This document shows, one piece after another, positions 8,237 through 18,327 of a stretch of 64,000 bases of DNA (positions are counted from its first letter, which is position 1; the number at the start of each line of letters is the position of its first letter). Under the pieces are notes generated by a model that was not told the origin of the DNA, ran no database searches, and worked only from the letters and a program-made list of their open reading frames with translations. Made by a program: the position numbers and the translations under genes. This DNA is from Loktanella fryxellensis (lineage in GTDB: Bacteria; Pseudomonadota; Alphaproteobacteria; Rhodobacterales; Rhodobacteraceae). Where the stretch lies: contig NZ_FOCI01000006.1 in NCBI RefSeq assembly GCF_900110065.1, forward strand, positions 112,192 to 176,191. The letters are read 5' to 3'.

Positions 8237-10158
8237 CCGGCGACACAGGAAAAACGCTCGACCTCATCACCATCGGACGATCCTCGGTGGACCTTTACGG
8301 TGCACAGATCGGCGGTCGGCTGGAGGAGATGGCGAGTTTTCAGAAGTACATCGGCGGCAGCCCCACCAACATGGCCTCAGGCACCGCGCGTCTGGGCCTG
8401 CGCTCCGCCCTCATCACCCGCGTGGGCGACGAACACATGGGCCGTTTCATCAAGGCGGAGTTGGCGCGCGAAGGCGTGGACACCAGCGGCATCGTCACCG
8501 ACCCGGACCGCCTGACGGCGCTGGTGCTCTTGGGCATCCGCGACCAGCAGCGTTTCCCGCTGATCTTCTACCGTGAAAACTGCGCCGACATGGCCCTGTG
8601 CGAGGATGACATTTCTCCCGACCTGATCGCCCGCTCGCGCAGTGTCGTGGCGACCGGCACACACCTGAGCCATCCGCGCACCCGCGCGGCGGTGCTGAAG
8701 GCGCTGACACTCGCCCGGCAGCACGGTGCGCGCACCGCGCTCGACATCGACTACCGCCCCAACCTGTGGGGCCTCTCCGGGCATGGCGACGGCGAAAACC
8801 GCTTCATCGCCTCCGACGCCGTGACGCAGGCGCTGCAGGCGACGCTGCACCACTTCGACCTGATCGTGGGCACGGAGGAGGAGTTCCACATCGCCGGTGG
8901 CACGACCGACACCATCGCGGCACTGCGTGCCGTCCGCGCGGTGTCGGCTGCGGTGCTGGTGTGCAAGCGCGGGGCCGATGGCGCGGTCGCGTTCACCGCC
9001 GCGATCCCCGACACGCTGGACGACGGCATGACGGGGCAGGGGTTCCCGATCGAGGTGTTCAACGTGCTGGGGGCTGGCGACGGGTTCATGTCGGGACTGC
9101 TGAAAGGCTGGCTCGACGACGCCGACTGGCCCACCGCGCTGAAATACGCCAATGCCTGCGGGGCCTTCGCCGTGTCGCGCCACGGCTGCACGCCCGCCTA
9201 CCCGAGTTGGGAGGAGTTGCAGTTCTTCCTGTCCCGCCCGCTGACGCAACCCGCCCTGAGGCTGGACGCGGAGCTCGAGCAGGTCCACTGGGCCACCAAC
9301 CGCCACGACGACTGGTCCACCATGCGCGTCTTCGCCTTCGACCACCGGATGCAGTTGGAGGGGTTGGAGGGTGCCACACCCGCCCGCATCGCCGCGTTCA
9401 AGGACCTGTGCCTGACGGCGTGCGCGCAGGTGGCGAATGGGCGGCCCGGTCATGGCCTGCTGTGCGACGACCGGCTGGGGCGCACGGCGCTGCACCGGGC
9501 GGCGGACATGGGGCTGTGGATCGGACGACCCGTGGAATGGCCCGGCTCCCGTCCTTTGACGCTGGAGCCGGAAATCGGCCCCGACTGCGGCGGCCTGTCC
9601 GCATGGCCGCTGAACCACGTGGTGAAATGCCTGTGCTTCTACCACCCCGACGACCCAGAGGAGATGCGCGCCGAACAGGAGGCGACCGTCCTGCGCCTGT
9701 TCCACGCCGCCCGCCGCAACCGGCTGGAGTTTCTGCTGGAGGTCATTCCCTCCAAGGTCGGCCCCGTGAACGACGCCACCAACGCCGCGATCATCCGCCG
9801 CTTCTATGCCTTGGGCATCTACCCCGACTGGTGGAAGCTGGAGCCGATGACGTCGCACGCCGCATGGACCGCCGCCTGCGACGCCATCACCGACAATGAT
9901 CCCTATGTGCGCGGCATCGTCGTGCTGGGGCTGGCGTCCGACGAGGCGGCCTTGGCCGACAGTTTCGCCGTCGCCGCCCGCCATCCGCTGGTCAAGGGGT
10001 TCGCCGTGGGGCGCACCATCTTCGGCGCCGCCGCTGCGCAGTATATGGCGGGCGGGATGACAGACGCGGACGCCGTGCGCGACATGGCCAACCGATACGC
10101 CCGCCTGTGCGCCCTGTGGGACACGGCCCGGGCCACCAGCAAGAGGACTGCCGCATGA
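8233..10158 (+). CDS. iolC: 5-dehydro-2-deoxygluconokinase fused to aldolase-like DUF2090 domain
   Basis: A 641-residue two-domain enzyme. Residues 1-330 are a PfkB-family kinase: the N-terminal [15 protein letters not shown] motif and the C-terminal catalytic motif [14 protein letters not shown] near residues 276-289, with the general-base Asp in GAGDGF. Residues about 345-630 are the DUF2090 domain, which resembles the IolJ/FbaA-type lactate-like aldolases. The kinase phosphorylates 2-deoxy-5-keto-gluconate. The second domain probably cleaves the product to dihydroxyacetone phosphate and malonate semialdehyde, which would explain why no separate iolJ is present. It overlaps the ATPase stop by 4 bp and iolD at its own stop. 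Confidence 0.9.
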   Translation: MTGDTGKTLDLITIGRSSVDLYGAQIGGRLEEMASFQKYIGGSPTNMASGTARLGLRSALITRVGDEHMGRFIKAELAREGVDTSGIVTDPDRLTALVLLGIRDQQRFPLIFYRENCADMALCEDDISPDLIARSRSVVATGTHLSHPRTRAAVLKALTLARQHGARTALDIDYRPNLWGLSGHGDGENRFIASDAVTQALQATLHHFDLIVGTEEEFHIAGGTTDTIAALRAVRAVSAAVLVCKRGADGAVAFTAAIPDTLDDGMTGQGFPIEVFNVLGAGDGFMSGLLKGWLDDADWPTALKYANACGAFAVSRHGCTPAYPSWEELQFFLSRPLTQPALRLDAELEQVHWATNRHDDWSTMRVFAFDHRMQLEGLEGATPARIAAFKDLCLTACAQVANGRPGHGLLCDDRLGRTALHRAADMGLWIGRPVEWPGSRPLTLEPEIGPDCGGLSAWPLNHVVKCLCFYHPDDPEEMRAEQEATVLRLFHAARRNRLEFLLEVIPSKVGPVNDATNAAIIRRFYALGIYPDWWKLEPMTSHAAWTAACDAITDNDPYVRGIVVLGLASDEAALADSFAVAARHPLVKGFAVGRTIFGAAAAQYMAGGMTDADAVRDMANRYARLCALWDTARATSKRTAA

Positions 10159-11981
10159 CCACGATTCGACTGACCGCCGCACAGGCGTTGGTGCGCTATC
10201 TGACGGCGCAGACCAACGATGCGGGCGATCTGTTCATCGCGGGCGTCTGGGCGATCTTCGGCCACGGCAACGTGGCCGGCATGGGCGAAGCACTCCACGC
10301 CCACCGCGACAGCATCCGCACATGGCGCGGCCATAATGAGCAGACGATGTGCCATGCGGCCATCGCCTATGCGAAACAGTCGGGCCGCAGGCGTGCCATG
10401 GCGGTCACCTCCTCGATCGGGCCGGGGGCCACGAACATGGTGACGGCGGCGGCACTGGCGCACGTCAACCGCCTGCCGCTGCTGCTGCTGCCCGGCGACG
10501 TGTTCGCGAACCGTGGCCCCGATCCTGTGCTGCAACAAATCGAGGATTTCGGCGACGGCACGGTGACTGCCAACGACTGCTTCCGCCCCGTCGTGCGCTA
10601 CTTCGACCGGATCACCCGGCCGGAGCAGTTGCTGACCGCGCTCCCCCGCGCCTTTGCCGCGATGACCGATCCCGCCGATTGCGGGCCGGTGTGTCTGGCG
10701 CTGTGTCAGGACGTGCAGGCCGAGGCCTATGACTGGCCCGCCGCCTTCTTTGCCCCGCGCACATGGGGCCAGCGCCGCATCGGCGCCGACGTGGACGAGC
10801 TGTCGCGCGTGGCCCACCTGCTGCGCGGGGCCACCGCCCCGGTGATCGTGGCGGGCGGCGGCGTGCATTACGCGCAGGCCAGCGACGCGCTGCGCGCCTT
10901 TGCGGAAAAGCACGGCATCCCGGTGGTGGAAACGCAGGCGGGCAAGTCCGCGCTGCCATGGGATCATCCGCTGAACTTCGGCCCCGTGGGCGTCACAGGC
11001 GCCAGCAGCGCCAACGCGCTGTGCGAGGTGGCCGATGTGGTGCTGGGCGTCGGCACCCGGTTTCAGGATTTCACCACCGGATCGTGGGCGCTGTTCCGCA
11101 ACCCCGACAGGCGGCTGGTCAGCCTGAACGTCGCCGCCTACGACGCGATGAAGCATGGCGCGGAACCCTTGCAGACCGACGCGCGGCGCGGGCTGGCCGA
11201 CCTGTCGGCAGCGCTGGGCGACCACACCGCCCCCGCCCCTGACGCGGGCCTGCGCACCGCATGGTTCGCCGCCGTCGATCCGCAGACGGCAGCGCCAGAG
11301 GACGGCAACGCCCTGCCCACCGACGCGCAGGTGATCGGCGCGGTGCAACGCGCGTCCGGCTCCGACACGGTGGTCATGTCTGCCGCAGGCACCATGCCCG
11401 GAGAGTTGCACAAGCTGTGGAAAGCCCCGCGCGCGGGCGGCTACCACATGGAATACGGCTTCAGTTGCATGGGTTACGAGGTGGCGGGGGCCATGGGGAT
11501 CGCCATGGCGCAGCCTTCTCGCGATGTGGTCTGCATGGTGGGCGACGGCAGCTATCTGATGGCGAACTCCGAACTCGCCACGGCGGCGATGATGGGCATC
11601 CCCTTCACCCTCGTGCTGACCGACAACCGCGGCTACGGCTGCATCAACCGGCTCCAGATGGCCACCGGCGGGGCAGAGTTCAACAACCTGCTCGCCACCT
11701 CGCATCACACGACACCGTCGCGGATCGACTTTGCCGCCCATGCGGCGGCCCTCGGCGCAGACAGCCTGCATGTGACGGGGATCGCCGCGCTGGAGGCGGC
11801 CTTGGCCGTCAAACCCACCGACCGCCCCCGCGTCGTCGTCATCGACACCGACCCCTATCCCAGCACGCCCGACGGCGGGTATTGGTGGGACGTGGCGGTG
11901 CCGCAGGTGTCCGACAGGGCAGAGGTCACGGACGCGCACCGGGCCTATGCCGCGATGCTCGGCACACGTATTTCCGGCTGA
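10155..11981 (+). CDS. iolD: 3D-(3,5/4)-trihydroxycyclohexane-1,2-dione hydrolase (ThDP enzyme)
   Basis: A 608-residue thiamine-diphosphate enzyme that opens the ring of diketo-inositol to give 5-deoxy-glucuronate. The N-terminal pyrimidine-binding domain includes [17 protein letters not shown] and the [18 protein letters not shown] segment characteristic of IolD. The C-terminal cofactor domain has the motif [15 protein letters not shown] with the following NRGYGCINR (about residues 457-500). The length is as expected for the family. The ATG overlaps the iolC stop, and 22 bp separate its stop from the iolE leader. Confidence 0.93.
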   Translation: MTTIRLTAAQALVRYLTAQTNDAGDLFIAGVWAIFGHGNVAGMGEALHAHRDSIRTWRGHNEQTMCHAAIAYAKQSGRRRAMAVTSSIGPGATNMVTAAALAHVNRLPLLLLPGDVFANRGPDPVLQQIEDFGDGTVTANDCFRPVVRYFDRITRPEQLLTALPRAFAAMTDPADCGPVCLALCQDVQAEAYDWPAAFFAPRTWGQRRIGADVDELSRVAHLLRGATAPVIVAGGGVHYAQASDALRAFAEKHGIPVVETQAGKSALPWDHPLNFGPVGVTGASSANALCEVADVVLGVGTRFQDFTTGSWALFRNPDRRLVSLNVAAYDAMKHGAEPLQTDARRGLADLSAALGDHTAPAPDAGLRTAWFAAVDPQTAAPEDGNALPTDAQVIGAVQRASGSDTVVMSAAGTMPGELHKLWKAPRAGGYHMEYGFSCMGYEVAGAMGIAMAQPSRDVVCMVGDGSYLMANSELATAAMMGIPFTLVLTDNRGYGCINRLQMATGGAEFNNLLATSHHTTPSRIDFAAHAAALGADSLHVTGIAALEAALAVKPTDRPRVVVIDTDPYPSTPDGGYWWDVAVPQVSDRAEVTDAHRAYAAMLGTRISG

Positions 11982-12006
11982 TGGCCACCACACAACAGGA
12001 CTGCAC

Positions 12007-12909
12007 ATGATCCGCTTCGGTACCAACCCCATCGCCTGGTCCAACGACGACGACCAGACGCTCGGCGCGCACATCACCCTCGAGCAATGCCTGACCGACG
12101 CCGCCCGCATCGGGTTCGACGGGATCGAGAACGGGCACAAGATGCCGTGGGATGCGGGCGAGTTGCGGGCCGTGCTCGCCCCGCACGGCCTCGCCTTCGT
12201 CTCGGCGTGGTATTCGCTGCACCTGCTTACCCGCTCGGTCGAGGAGGAGATCGCCGCCATTCAGCCACATCTGGACCGGCTCAAGGCGATGGGCTGCACC
12301 GTCTGCATCGCCTGTGAGACGTCCAACGCGATCCACGGTGACGACGGGGCGTCACTGGCGCAGACGCCGGTGCTGGCGGACGACGACTGGGCGGAGTTCG
12401 GCGCCAAGGTCGAGGCGGTGGCGTCCCATTGCGCCGCAGAAGGATTGCCGCTGGTCTATCATCACCACATGGGCACCGTGGTGGAAACGCCCGCGCAGAT
12501 CGACCGCTTCATGGCCGTCACCGGGCCTGCCACGCGGCTGCTGTTCGATGCGGGACACTTCTATTTCGGCGCGAACGGTGCCGACCCGGCCCCCGTCCTG
12601 CGCCGCCACATTGCGCGCGTCGGGCATTTCCACGCCAAGAACGTGCGCCCGGCGGTGATGGAACAGGTCCGCACGCAGGGCCTCAGCTTCCTCGAAGGGG
12701 TGCGGCGCGGCGTCTTCACCGTCCCCGGCGACGCCGAGGGCGGGGTGGACTACACCGACTGCCTGACCGTACTGGCCGAAGCCGGCTACGACGGCTGGAT
12801 CGTGATCGAGGCGGAACAGGACCCCGACGTGCGCGACCCGTTCACCTACCAGTCGCTGGGTCTGAAGACGCTCAAGGACATCGCCGCCAGCGTCGGCCTG
12901 ACCCACTGA
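12007..12909 (+). CDS. iolE: Inosose dehydratase (2-keto-myo-inositol dehydratase)
   Basis: A 300-residue TIM-barrel protein of the xylose isomerase-like superfamily. It opens [16 protein letters not shown], the classic IolE start. The [13 protein letters not shown] stretch, [10 protein letters not shown] and [10 protein letters not shown] carry metal-binding residues. It converts scyllo-inosose to 3D-(3,5/4)-trihydroxycyclohexane-1,2-dione for IolD. I chose the ATG at 12007 over an earlier in-frame methionine because AACAGGACTGCAC supplies an AGGA site and the shorter form matches the family. Confidence 0.93.
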   Translation: MIRFGTNPIAWSNDDDQTLGAHITLEQCLTDAARIGFDGIENGHKMPWDAGELRAVLAPHGLAFVSAWYSLHLLTRSVEEEIAAIQPHLDRLKAMGCTVCIACETSNAIHGDDGASLAQTPVLADDDWAEFGAKVEAVASHCAAEGLPLVYHHHMGTVVETPAQIDRFMAVTGPATRLLFDAGHFYFGANGADPAPVLRRHIARVGHFHAKNVRPAVMEQVRTQGLSFLEGVRRGVFTVPGDAEGGVDYTDCLTVLAEAGYDGWIVIEAEQDPDVRDPFTYQSLGLKTLKDIAASVGLTH

Positions 12910-12921
12910 CGCGCCCGCCCC

Positions 12922-12936
12922 GCCCGCCTTGCGGGC
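12922..12936 (+). other. Small GC hairpin between iolE and iolB
   Basis: GCCCGC (12922-12927) pairs with GCGGGC (12931-12936) around a CTT loop in the 59-bp gap. There is no U-run. It may stabilise the mRNA or be chance in GC-rich DNA. Confidence 0.3.
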
Positions 12937-12968
12937 CGGGCCGCGCCCTCTGAAAGGACCCCGAACCC

Positions 12969-13796
12969 ATGTCAGACCTGCTGCGCCGCCCCACCGGCAC
13001 CACCGGCCATGTCCATGCAATCACCCCCGACAGCGCCCGCGGCCCCTTGTCGCCGGGCTGGGCCTATGTCGGGTTCGACCTGCACCGCCTGTCGCCCGGT
13101 GACCGGGTCGTGGCGCAGACGGGTGACCGCGAAGCGATCCTCGTGCTCGTCGAAGGTCGCGCGCGGATCACCGCAGGCGGTACGGAGTTCGGAGAGATGG
13201 GCGAGCGGATGAACGTCTTCGAAAAATCGCCGCCGCATGCCCTTTATGTGCCGAACGCCAGCGATTGGCAGGCTGTGGCGACGACCGCCTGCACGCTGGC
13301 GGTCTGCACCGCGCCGGGGCGGTCCGGCCACGCCGCCCGCCGCCTCGGCCCCGACGGCATCACGCTGACCCCGCGCGGACGCGGCACCAACACCCGCCAC
13401 ATCAACAACATCGCGATGGAGGATCGCGACGTGGCCGACAGCCTGCTGGTGACCGAGGTGTTCACCCCCGCCGGTCACTGGTCGTCCTACCCGCCGCACC
13501 GCCACGACCACGACGACTTCCCCACCATCACCTATCTGGAAGAGACGTATTACCACCGCCTGAACCCCGCGCAGGGTTACGGCCACCAGCGGATCTTTAC
13601 CGAGGATGGGACGCTGGATGAAACCCTGTCGGTGTCCGACCACGACGTGACGCTGGTGCCGCGCGGGCATCACCCCTGCGCCGCCCCCTACGGATACGAG
13701 ATGTATTACCTCAACGTCATGGCCGGGCCGCGCCGCAACTGGCGGTTCGTGAACCACCCCGACCACGCGTGGATCGCGGAGCGGGACGCGGGCTGA
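12969..13796 (+). CDS. iolB: 5-deoxy-glucuronate isomerase
   Basis: A 275-residue bicupin enzyme that isomerises 5-deoxy-glucuronate to 2-deoxy-5-keto-gluconate, the IolC substrate. The C-terminal cupin carries the metal-binding run YPPHRHDHDDFPT (about residues 174-186) and the family motif PRGHHPCAAPYGYEMYYLN (about residues 224-242). The start follows CTGAAAGGACCCCGAACCC, with AGGA as ribosome-binding site. It is the last gene of the operon; a hairpin follows before the convergent efflux genes. No iolA (methylmalonate-semialdehyde dehydrogenase) is present in the window, so it must be encoded elsewhere. Confidence 0.93.
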   Translation: MSDLLRRPTGTTGHVHAITPDSARGPLSPGWAYVGFDLHRLSPGDRVVAQTGDREAILVLVEGRARITAGGTEFGEMGERMNVFEKSPPHALYVPNASDWQAVATTACTLAVCTAPGRSGHAARRLGPDGITLTPRGRGTNTRHINNIAMEDRDVADSLLVTEVFTPAGHWSSYPPHRHDHDDFPTITYLEETYYHRLNPAQGYGHQRIFTEDGTLDETLSVSDHDVTLVPRGHHPCAAPYGYEMYYLNVMAGPRRNWRFVNHPDHAWIAERDAG

Positions 13797-13823
13797 TCGC
13801 AGCTTTGTCGCTGTGCGCGTGGG

Positions 13824-13847
13824 TGGGGGGCAAACCTGTGCCCCCCA
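13824..13847. terminator. Hairpin between convergent iolB and efflux operons
   Basis: TGGGGGGC (13824-13831) and GCCCCCCA (13840-13847) form a perfect 8-bp stem with an 8-base loop in the 59-bp convergent gap. There is no T-run on either side, so it may act as a weak bidirectional terminator or an RNA end stabiliser. Confidence 0.5.
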
Positions 13848-13855
13848 TCGCATGG

Positions 13856-15217
13856 CTACTGCACGACAGCCGCCCCTGCGCCGGTTGCGATCTGCAGCAC
13901 GGCCCACGCCTTGGCCGCATCGTTGCGCGCCGACGCCACCGCCAGCCGCGCCGCGGCCCGCTGCCGGTCCTGTTCCAGCAGATCGACAAGGGGCAGGGCG
14001 CCCGCGTCGAAGTTGGTCCGCGCCAGTGCATAGACCCGGTCGTAGGACGCGGACGCCTGTTCCAGTGCCGCGACCCGCTCGCGTGCGCGGCGCAGGTTGG
14101 ACTGGCCGGTCTGCACGTCCTCGATCGCGGCGACGACCTGACTGCGCCACGCCAGATCGGCCTGCCGCGCCTCGCTCGACCTGCGGTCGCGGGTGGCGCG
14201 CAGCACGCCTTGATTGGTGATGGGCAGGGACAGGCGCGGACCGAAGCCCCACGCGTCCGCCCCGCCCGTATCGCTGACCGTGCCGGTCAGGGACAGCGAC
14301 GGCAGCATGTCGGCCGTCGCGACCCCCACCGCCGCCAGCGAGGCCACCACATCGGCCTGTGCCGACCGGATGTCGGGACGGTTGCGCAGCAGGTCGGCAG
14401 GCACCCCGGTGCCGGGACCTGTGGGGATGCGCAGTTGCGGCGCGCCGTTGCGCATCTCTGCCAGCAGCGGTGCGGCCTGCCGGTTCAACAGGGTTGACAG
14501 GCGATAGACCTGCGCGTCGAACAACGCCTGAAAGTTCGGCAGATCGGCGCGGGCGGTCTGCACCAGCGCCTCGGTCTCGGCCACGTCGAAATCCGTCGCA
14601 CCGCCAGCAGACCGCTGTTCGTTGGTGATGGACAGCGTCGCTTCGCGCGCGGCGATCGTGTCGCGCGTCAGGGCCAGCGCCTGCTGGTAGTAGCGGGCAT
14701 CGGCGTAGGCCGCGATCACTTCGGCGAGGAAGGCGAGGCGCGTGACCTCGACCTGTGCGATGGCGGCGGCCTCTGCGGCTGCGGCCCCCTGACGGGCGCG
14801 CGTGGCGCCGCCAAACAGGTCGAACACGAAGGACGCCGACAGGTTGGCGCTCGTGGTCGTTGCGGTGGGCATCCCTTCGCCGCCGCTGCGGGTCCGGCTG
14901 ATGGCGGAGTCGCCGCCGACCTGTGCCGCCAGCGGTTGCGTCGCCGCCACGTCCGCCTGCGCCGCGCGGATGCGTTCGTTCGCCGCGATGATATCAAGGC
15001 TGTTGGTCAGCCCGCCCGCGATCAGCCGCGACAGGGTTGCGTCCTGATACCCCTGCCAGAAGGCGAGGGTGCCTGTGGGCTGGGCGAGCGACGTCTGCCC
15101 CTCGGCAAAGGCCGCCGGCACGGCACCGACAGGCGGGGTCAGCGGGTCCGGTCCGACGGCGGTGCAGGCCGTGGTCAGCAGCAGGGCGGTCAGCGAGAGG
15201 GTCTTGAACGGGCTCAT
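13856..15217 (-). CDS. Outer-membrane efflux lipoprotein (TolC/OprM/NodT family)
   Basis: A 453-residue outer-membrane channel of an RND efflux pump. The N-terminus LLLTTACTAVGPD looks like a lipoprotein signal with Cys18 as the lipid site, although the -3 residue is Thr. Two OEP repeats follow, with long alanine-rich helices and the conserved LLRNRPDIRSAQADV motif near residue 285 that marks the second repeat. Its ATG overlaps the stop of the pump gene by 4 bp. It is the last gene of a three-gene leftward operon with the RND pump and adaptor. Confidence 0.9.
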   Translation of the reverse strand: MSPFKTLSLTALLLTTACTAVGPDPLTPPVGAVPAAFAEGQTSLAQPTGTLAFWQGYQDATLSRLIAGGLTNSLDIIAANERIRAAQADVAATQPLAAQVGGDSAISRTRSGGEGMPTATTTSANLSASFVFDLFGGATRARQGAAAAEAAAIAQVEVTRLAFLAEVIAAYADARYYQQALALTRDTIAAREATLSITNEQRSAGGATDFDVAETEALVQTARADLPNFQALFDAQVYRLSTLLNRQAAPLLAEMRNGAPQLRIPTGPGTGVPADLLRNRPDIRSAQADVVASLAAVGVATADMLPSLSLTGTVSDTGGADAWGFGPRLSLPITNQGVLRATRDRRSSEARQADLAWRSQVVAAIEDVQTGQSNLRRARERVAALEQASASYDRVYALARTNFDAGALPLVDLLEQDRQRAAARLAVASARNDAAKAWAVLQIATGAGAAVVQ

Positions 15218-18200
15218 GCCGCTTTCTCCGAGGCTGTAATCATGCTGCGCAGCTTCAGCACCGCGACGTAGAACACCGGCACGAGGAAGATGCCGAACAC
15301 CGCAGCGGCGGCCATACCCCCCAGCACGCCGATCCCGATGGAGTTCTGCGCCCCCGCCCCCGCACCCGACGCCGTCGCCAGCGGCAACACGCCCAGCATG
15401 AAGGCGAAGGTCGTCATCAGGATCGGACGCAGACGCTGTTTTGACGCCACGATTGCCGCCTCGACCGCCGATTTGCCCATCGTGACCTGCGCCTCCGCGA
15501 ACTCCACGATCAGGATGGCATTCCTGGCCGCCAGTCCGATGGTTGTCAGCAGGCCGACCTTGAAGTACACGTCGTTCGACTGCCCGAGGAAGTAGGCGGC
15601 GGCGAGCGCGCCGAGGATGCCGATCGGCACCGTCAGCATGACCGCCAGCGGTACCGACCAGCTTTCGTATAGGGCGGCCAGCGCAAGGAACACGACCAGT
15701 CCCGACAGGGCGAACAGCAGGGGCGCCTGATTGCCCGACAGCCGTTCCTGATAGGACAGGCCCGTCCACGCGGTGCCGAAGTTGCCGTCGAGGCCCGCGA
15801 CCAGTTCCTCCATCACGTCCATGCCTTCGGTGGACGACAGGCCGGGGGCCGCGGACCCGCTGATTTCCAGCCCGCGGGTGCCGCCATAGCGGACCACGGC
15901 CTGCGGTTCCTGCGTCCAGCGTTGGGCCGAGAATGCGCCGAAGCTGACCATTTCGCCCTGATCGTTGCGCGCATACCAGCGGTTGATGTCCGACGGGTCT
16001 GACCGCGCGAATGCCTCGCCCTGCACGATGACGGGCCGCAGGTCGTTGCCAAGGGCGAAATCGTTCACCTCGCGCCCGGCGAAGATCACCGACAGCATCC
16101 CGTTGATGTCCGGCACCGACAGGCCGAAGGCCTCGGCCTTCTGCTGGTCGATGTCGAGGCTCAGCGCCGTCTGGCTCGCCGCCTCGTTGCCGCGCAGGCC
16201 GGTCACGCGACCGTCGGCCTGTGCGTTCGCCACCAGCTGGTCTGCGGCGGCGGCCAGCGCCTCTTGCCCCTGACCGGACTGGTCGGTCAGATACATGGTA
16301 AAGCCCGACGAACTGCCCAGACCCTGAATGGCGGGCGGTTGCAGCACGAAGATGTTGCCCTGCCGGTTGGTGGTGAAGAAATAGCCGTTGGCCCGGTTCA
16401 CCAGATCGCCGATGGCAAAGCCGTCACGCTCCGCATAATCGCGCAGCTTGACGAAGACGATGGCGTTGCTCTGTCCCGATCCGCCAAAGCTGAAACCGAG
16501 GGCGGCGAAGACCGATTCCACCGTGTCGGATTCCTGCTGCAGCAGGTAGCTTTCGACCTTTTCCACCAGTGCGCGGGTCTGGTCGGTGGTCGATCCGTCG
16601 GGGCCCTGGATGATGGCGATGGCAACGCCCTGATCCTCGTCCGGCAGGAACGATCCGGGCAGTCGGTCGAACAGCACGAAGATGCCTGCGCCGACGATAC
16701 CCAGCACCAGCAGCATCCGCACGGGCCGCTTGACCAGCAGCGTGACGCTGCCGACATAGCCGTCGTTCAGCCGGTCGAGGTTGCGGTTGAACCAGCGGGC
16801 GGGGGCGATGCCGCCGCCGTGCGCGCGTGGTTTCAGCAGGCTGGCGCACATGGCGGGCGTCAGGATGACCGCGACGCCCAGCGACAGGACCATCGCCGTG
16901 ATGATCGTGACCGAGAACTGGCGATAGATCACGCCCGTGGCCCCGGTGATGAACGCCATCGGCAGGAACACTGCCGACAGCACCAGCACGATGCCGACCA
17001 GCGCGGACGTGATCTCGTCCATGCTCTTTTCCGTGGCCGCGACCGCGTCGAGGCCCTCTTCCTCCATCACGCGTTCGACGTTCTCGACCACGACGATGGC
17101 GTCGTCGACCAGCAAGCCAATGGCGAGCACGAGGGCGAACATCGTCAGCGTGTTGATGGTGTAGCCCGCGAAGGCCAGCACCGCGAAGGTGCCCAGCAGG
17201 ACGACGGGAATGGCGATCACCGGGATCAGCGTCGCCCGCCAGCTTTGCAGAAAGACGAGGATCACGAGGAACACGAGCAGCACGGCCTCGGCCAGCGTCT
17301 TGTAGACCTGCGTGATGGATTCCTGCACGAACGGCGAGGTGTCATAGGGATAGACCACCTCGACACCCGCAGGCAGCGCGTCCTGCACGCCCGCGACCGT
17401 GTCGCGCACGGCGGCAGCGGTATCGACGGCGTTTGCCCCGGTGGCAAGGTTCACCGCGAAACCGGCGGCGGCGTTGCCATTGAAACGCGCGTTGCCGCCA
17501 TAGCTTTCCTGACCGATCTCGATCCGGGCGACGTCGCCGAGGAACACCGTCGATCCATCGGGATCGACGCGCAGCAGGATGCCTTCGAATTCCTCGACCG
17601 TGGACAGTTGAGATTGTGCAGAAATCGGCACGGTCAGGCGTTGGCCGACCGCACTGGGCTGTGCGCCCAGATCGCCCACGGTGACGTTGGTGTTCTGCGC
17701 CGCCACGGCGGCGGTCACGTCGGCGGGGGTCACCTGATACTGGACCATCTTTATCGGGTCCAGCCACACGCGCATCGCATAGCCCGACCCGAAGGTGCTG
17801 ATCGATCCCACGCCCGGCGTCCGCTGGACCGGTTCCTCGATCAGTTCAGAGATCAGGTCGCCCAGTTCCACCGTGGTCAGGCTGTCGTCGGGAGAGGTCA
17901 GTGCCCCCACCAGCAGGATCGAGCTGGTGGAGCGCGTGACGCTGACGCCCTGCTGCTGCACGATGTCGGGAAGCTGCGAGTTCACCAGCTGCAGGTTGTT
18001 CTGCACCTGCACCTGCGCGATGTCGGCATCGACCGTGTCGTCGAAGGTGAGTGAAATGGACGCCGATCCGGCGGACGAGTTCGAGGTGAGGTAGATCAGG
18101 CCGTCGAGGCCGGTCATCCCGTCCTCGATCACCGAGGTGACCGACGATCCGACGATTTCCGCCGACGCGCCGGGATAGCCTGCATTGATGCTGATCGAGG

Positions 18201-18321
18201 TGGGCGCGATCTGGGGATACTGTTCGATCGCCAGCGAATTGAGGCCGATCGCCCCGATCAGCATGGTGACGAGGGCAATTACCCAGGCGAAGACCGGGCG
18301 GTGGATGAAGAAACGGGCCAT
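15214..18321 (-). CDS. RND multidrug efflux pump, inner-membrane subunit (AcrB/MexB type)
   Basis: A 1035-residue HAE-1 family pump, full length for the family. It opens MARFFIHRPVFAWVIAL, has the first periplasmic loop and central transmembrane block, and keeps the proton-relay aspartates in GLLVDDAIVVVENV (about residues 400-413). It exports hydrophobic compounds by proton antiport, together with the adaptor encoded 6 bp upstream and the outer-membrane factor overlapping downstream. The substrate range cannot be read from the sequence. Confidence 0.94.
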   Translation of the reverse strand: MARFFIHRPVFAWVIALVTMLIGAIGLNSLAIEQYPQIAPTSISINAGYPGASAEIVGSSVTSVIEDGMTGLDGLIYLTSNSSAGSASISLTFDDTVDADIAQVQVQNNLQLVNSQLPDIVQQQGVSVTRSTSSILLVGALTSPDDSLTTVELGDLISELIEEPVQRTPGVGSISTFGSGYAMRVWLDPIKMVQYQVTPADVTAAVAAQNTNVTVGDLGAQPSAVGQRLTVPISAQSQLSTVEEFEGILLRVDPDGSTVFLGDVARIEIGQESYGGNARFNGNAAAGFAVNLATGANAVDTAAAVRDTVAGVQDALPAGVEVVYPYDTSPFVQESITQVYKTLAEAVLLVFLVILVFLQSWRATLIPVIAIPVVLLGTFAVLAFAGYTINTLTMFALVLAIGLLVDDAIVVVENVERVMEEEGLDAVAATEKSMDEITSALVGIVLVLSAVFLPMAFITGATGVIYRQFSVTIITAMVLSLGVAVILTPAMCASLLKPRAHGGGIAPARWFNRNLDRLNDGYVGSVTLLVKRPVRMLLVLGIVGAGIFVLFDRLPGSFLPDEDQGVAIAIIQGPDGSTTDQTRALVEKVESYLLQQESDTVESVFAALGFSFGGSGQSNAIVFVKLRDYAERDGFAIGDLVNRANGYFFTTNRQGNIFVLQPPAIQGLGSSSGFTMYLTDQSGQGQEALAAAADQLVANAQADGRVTGLRGNEAASQTALSLDIDQQKAEAFGLSVPDINGMLSVIFAGREVNDFALGNDLRPVIVQGEAFARSDPSDINRWYARNDQGEMVSFGAFSAQRWTQEPQAVVRYGGTRGLEISGSAAPGLSSTEGMDVMEELVAGLDGNFGTAWTGLSYQERLSGNQAPLLFALSGLVVFLALAALYESWSVPLAVMLTVPIGILGALAAAYFLGQSNDVYFKVGLLTTIGLAARNAILIVEFAEAQVTMGKSAVEAAIVASKQRLRPILMTTFAFMLGVLPLATASGAGAGAQNSIGIGVLGGMAAAAVFGIFLVPVFYVAVLKLRSMITASEKAA

Positions 18322-18327
18322 GCAGGG

